Part shown: piece after piece, positions 62,435 to 64,000 of the stretch
How positions within the stretch are numbered: position 1 is the first letter of the stretch
How the letters are laid out: the number at the start of each line of letters is the position of its first letter
NCBI RefSeq assembly: GCF_002258315.1
Contig: NZ_NOYD01000013.1
Span: 434,001-498,000, forward strand
Length of the DNA: 64,000 nucleotides
From: Rhodococcus sp. 06-462-5
GTDB taxonomy: Bacteria > Actinomycetota > Actinomycetes > Mycobacteriales > Mycobacteriaceae
Direction of reading: 5' to 3'
Position numbers and translations under genes: made by a program
The notes under the pieces: model-generated
Seen by the model: only the letters and a program-made list of their open reading frames with translations
The model's database searches: none
Told to the model about the DNA's origin: nothing

Positions 62435-63154
62435 GTGGAATCCTCTGCTCGTGCCCAGTCCTCGCGCCGTCTCGACGCCGCGCTCGAGTCGACGGCACAG
62501 ACTCAGGAGCTCATGCCGCGCCGGCGACCCACCCAGGAACGTAGCCAGCGCAAGTTCGACGCGTTGCTGCAGGCCTCACGCGAGTTGCTCAGTGACGTCG
62601 GTTTCGAGTCGTTCACCTGCGAGGAAGTCGCGTCGCGCGCAGAACTCCCCATCGGCACGCTGTATCAGTTCTTCGCCAACAAGTACGTCATCGTCTGCGA
62701 GCTCAACCGCCAGGACCTCGTGGGGGTGCAGCAGGAACTCGCCGAGTTCGACGGCGAAGTCCCGTCCCTGGACTGGGTGCGGTTCCTCAACAACTTCGTC
62801 GACCACATGGCAGGCATGTGGATGACCGATCCATCGCGCCGTGAAGTGTGGCTCGCCATGCAGTCGACACCGTCGACGCGCGCAACCGGGGTGATCCACG
62901 AGCGGGAGTTCGCCGAGCAGGTCTCGCGCATGCTCGGGCCGCTCACTCCGCGCACGCCTCGGCATCGCCGCAACCTCATGGCGCAGGTGTTGGTACACAT
63001 CGTCTACTCGATGCTCAACTTCTCCGTGCAGGACGGCCAGAGCCACGAGGACGCCGTCGCCGAGCTCAAACGCATCATGATGGCGTATCTGCTCGTCGCC
63101 GAGAAGGAGAGCAGACGTTCCGGCGGCTCGGCGAGTGACAACGAGCAAGCCTGA
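62435..63154 (+). CDS. TetR-family transcriptional regulator
   Basis: The 239-residue regulator has a 28-residue tail before the HTH (ERSQRKFDALLQASRELL, then FTCEEVASRAELPIGTLYQFFANKYV). PIGTLYQFF is the usual recognition-helix pattern. The C-terminal ligand domain is unassigned. It starts with GTG. It converges on acpS and fas, from which a strong hairpin separates it. Control of the neighbouring lipid genes is possible but not shown; it is not the FasR position known in M. tuberculosis. Confidence 0.82.
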   Translation: MESSARAQSSRRLDAALESTAQTQELMPRRRPTQERSQRKFDALLQASRELLSDVGFESFTCEEVASRAELPIGTLYQFFANKYVIVCELNRQDLVGVQQELAEFDGEVPSLDWVRFLNNFVDHMAGMWMTDPSRREVWLAMQSTPSTRATGVIHEREFAEQVSRMLGPLTPRTPRHRRNLMAQVLVHIVYSMLNFSVQDGQSHEDAVAELKRIMMAYLLVAEKESRRSGGSASDNEQA

Positions 63155-63171
63155 ACAACCCGAGCCCGCAC

Positions 63172-63218
63172 CGACGAAAGGCCCGCCCGATCACCTGGAT
63201 CGGACGGGCCTTTCGTCG
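63172..63218. terminator. Bidirectional terminator between TetR and fas-acpS
   Basis: A roughly 21-bp inverted repeat (CGACGAAAGGCCCG... / ...CGGGCCTTTCGTCG) with one mismatch and a short loop lies 17 bp after the TetR stop and 13 bp after the acpS stop. It serves both converging transcripts. Confidence 0.85.
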
Positions 63219-63230
63219 TTCAGCGTGGAG

Positions 63231-63623
63231 TCACTCCTCCAGAATCGCCACCGCGGCGGCGATGTCGCCGTCGTGCGTCAGCGACAGATGGATCTTGACC
63301 GTCGGCAGGAACTCCTGCGCCATCCCGTGCAATTTGATGGACGGACGGCCCCACGCATCGTTGACGACCTCGATCAGCGGATACGGGTTGTCACCGATCT
63401 GCGGCGGCCGAGCGAATCGCGATGTGGCCCATGCCTTCAGCACTGCTTCCTTGGCCGCCCACCGTGCTGCGTAGTGGCGGGTCGGGTCGGAACTCTTCGT
63501 CGCGGCATGACGGCGCTCGCCCGCGGTGAAGCTGTCGCGGATCATCGTCGTGCCGACCTTCTCCATCTGCTCGGCGAAGTCGGACACCGTCACCAGGTCG
63601 AAACCCACTCCCAGAATCGCCAT
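63231..63623 (-). CDS. acpS: Holo-[acyl-carrier-protein] synthase
   Basis: The 130-residue phosphopantetheinyl transferase loads the prosthetic group onto the ACP domain of the type I fatty acid synthase. The Mg-binding motif GFDLV and the helix WAAKEAVLKAW are present, followed by SLTHDGDIAAA. The ATG overlaps the TGA of fas by one base (TGATG), so the two are translated together, as Rv2524c-Rv2523c in M. tuberculosis. Confidence 0.93.
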   Translation of the reverse strand: MAILGVGFDLVTVSDFAEQMEKVGTTMIRDSFTAGERRHAATKSSDPTRHYAARWAAKEAVLKAWATSRFARPPQIGDNPYPLIEVVNDAWGRPSIKLHGMAQEFLPTVKIHLSLTHDGDIAAAVAILEE

Positions 63624-64000
63624 CAGATGGCACCCGGCAGACCGGAGGAGTAGACGTCGTCCTCGCCGAGGCGAGCGGACTCGTTGAGCAACACGTTTGC
63701 CTCCAGTTCGCGTGACGCCTTGGCCGGCGTCCCGTCATGTCCGAGCCGTCGATCGTCGGGCCGCTCGTAGAGGGAGTCTCCTCCCACCATCGCGGAGATC
63801 AGCCTGCGCTGACCGGCGATACGGCGCTCGTTCGCCTTCGCGATGTACTCGGCACGCCGGTCCGCCGGAACGGCCTCGACGAACGCCTGCGGGTGCACCA
63901 GCGCGATGAGTCCGGACACGTGGCCGAATCCGAGTGAGGTGAGCAGACCTGCCTTGAGCGGCACCGAGTCACCGAAGCGCAGCGGCTCCCGTGCCCACAC
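63623..64000 (-). CDS. fas: Type I fatty acid synthase, C-terminal fragment
   Basis: This is the last 125 residues of the giant Fas polypeptide; the rest lies beyond the window. The segment LLTSLGFGHVSGLIALVHPQAF is the end of the ketoacyl synthase domain. The fragment closes with RLGEDDVYSSGLPGAI, the typical C-terminus of mycobacterial Fas. It makes the C16-C26 acyl chains that feed phospholipid and mycolate synthesis. Confidence 0.92.
   Translation of the reverse strand: MWAREPLRFGDSVPLKAGLLTSLGFGHVSGLIALVHPQAFVEAVPADRRAEYIAKANERRIAGQRRLISAMVGGDSLYERPDDRRLGHDGTPAKASRELEANVLLNESARLGEDDVYSSGLPGAI

Noticed and set aside
1-64000. CRISPR arrays, rRNA operons and prophage structural genes
   Set aside because: No regularly spaced repeats, rRNA sequence or phage structural proteins were seen.

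Overview
The window is high-GC actinobacterial chromosome, most likely Rhodococcus or a close mycolate-forming relative. The evidence is a conserved backbone in the order known from Mycobacterium tuberculosis Rv2509-Rv2524c: mycolate reductase (cmrA), HerA-like ATPase, oligoribonuclease (orn), tRNA-His, L,D-transpeptidase, tRNA-Lys(CTT), DUF3618 protein, bcp, M20 peptidase, acpS and the type I fatty acid synthase gene (fas, 3' end only). A FAD/[2Fe-2S] reductase-acyl desaturase pair and GTG starts also fit this group. I have run no searches; family names come from motifs I can read and from known gene order.

Layout. 1-12.2 kb: a methyltransferase, an acyl-lipid desaturase operon with a divergent TetR regulator, an epoxide-hydrolase-like protein, a UMF1-type transporter, a PadR-fadH pair, cmrA and the HerA-like ATPase. 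12.2-20.7 kb: orn, tRNA-His, two secreted envelope enzymes (M23 endopeptidase and L,D-transpeptidase) and a 1378-residue nitrate reductase fused to a CysJ-like flavoreductase. 20.7-33.2 kb: an exopolysaccharide locus of Wzx/Wzy type, with priming transferase, polymerase, flippase, Wzz-like co-polymerase lacking a kinase P-loop, three glycosyltransferases, an HxxxDG acyltransferase and a secreted PslG-like glycosidase. 33.2-49.1 kb: accessory metabolism, including an OYE-Ddn fusion reductase sharing TetR-type palindromes with a drug exporter, an orphan siderophore-binding lipoprotein behind an iron box, esterases, a PucR regulator, a universal stress protein and a secreted lipase.

49.2-58.43 kb is a genomic island inserted at the 3' half of tRNA-Lys. 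It is bounded by 46-bp direct repeats (one mismatch). The element rebuilt an intact tRNA on its right and brought a replacement terminator; the original terminator is left beyond the left repeat. The island has a lower-GC core and decayed stretches (including an IS3 remnant). It carries a coupled two-gene operon of a DUF1863 (ThsB-type) TIR protein and a HIT-domain membrane protein, a pentapeptide-repeat membrane protein, a large protein with an HEPN-like Rx4H motif and a small membrane protein. I see no integrase. The TIR + HIT-TM pair is the best candidate for an undescribed defence system: it resembles Thoeris, with a HIT domain where the known effectors carry SIR2/SLOG or Macro domains.

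58.4-64 kb returns to the conserved backbone: tRNA-Lys, DUF3618, bcp, M20 peptidase, an actin-like-fold membrane protein, a TetR regulator, acpS and fas.
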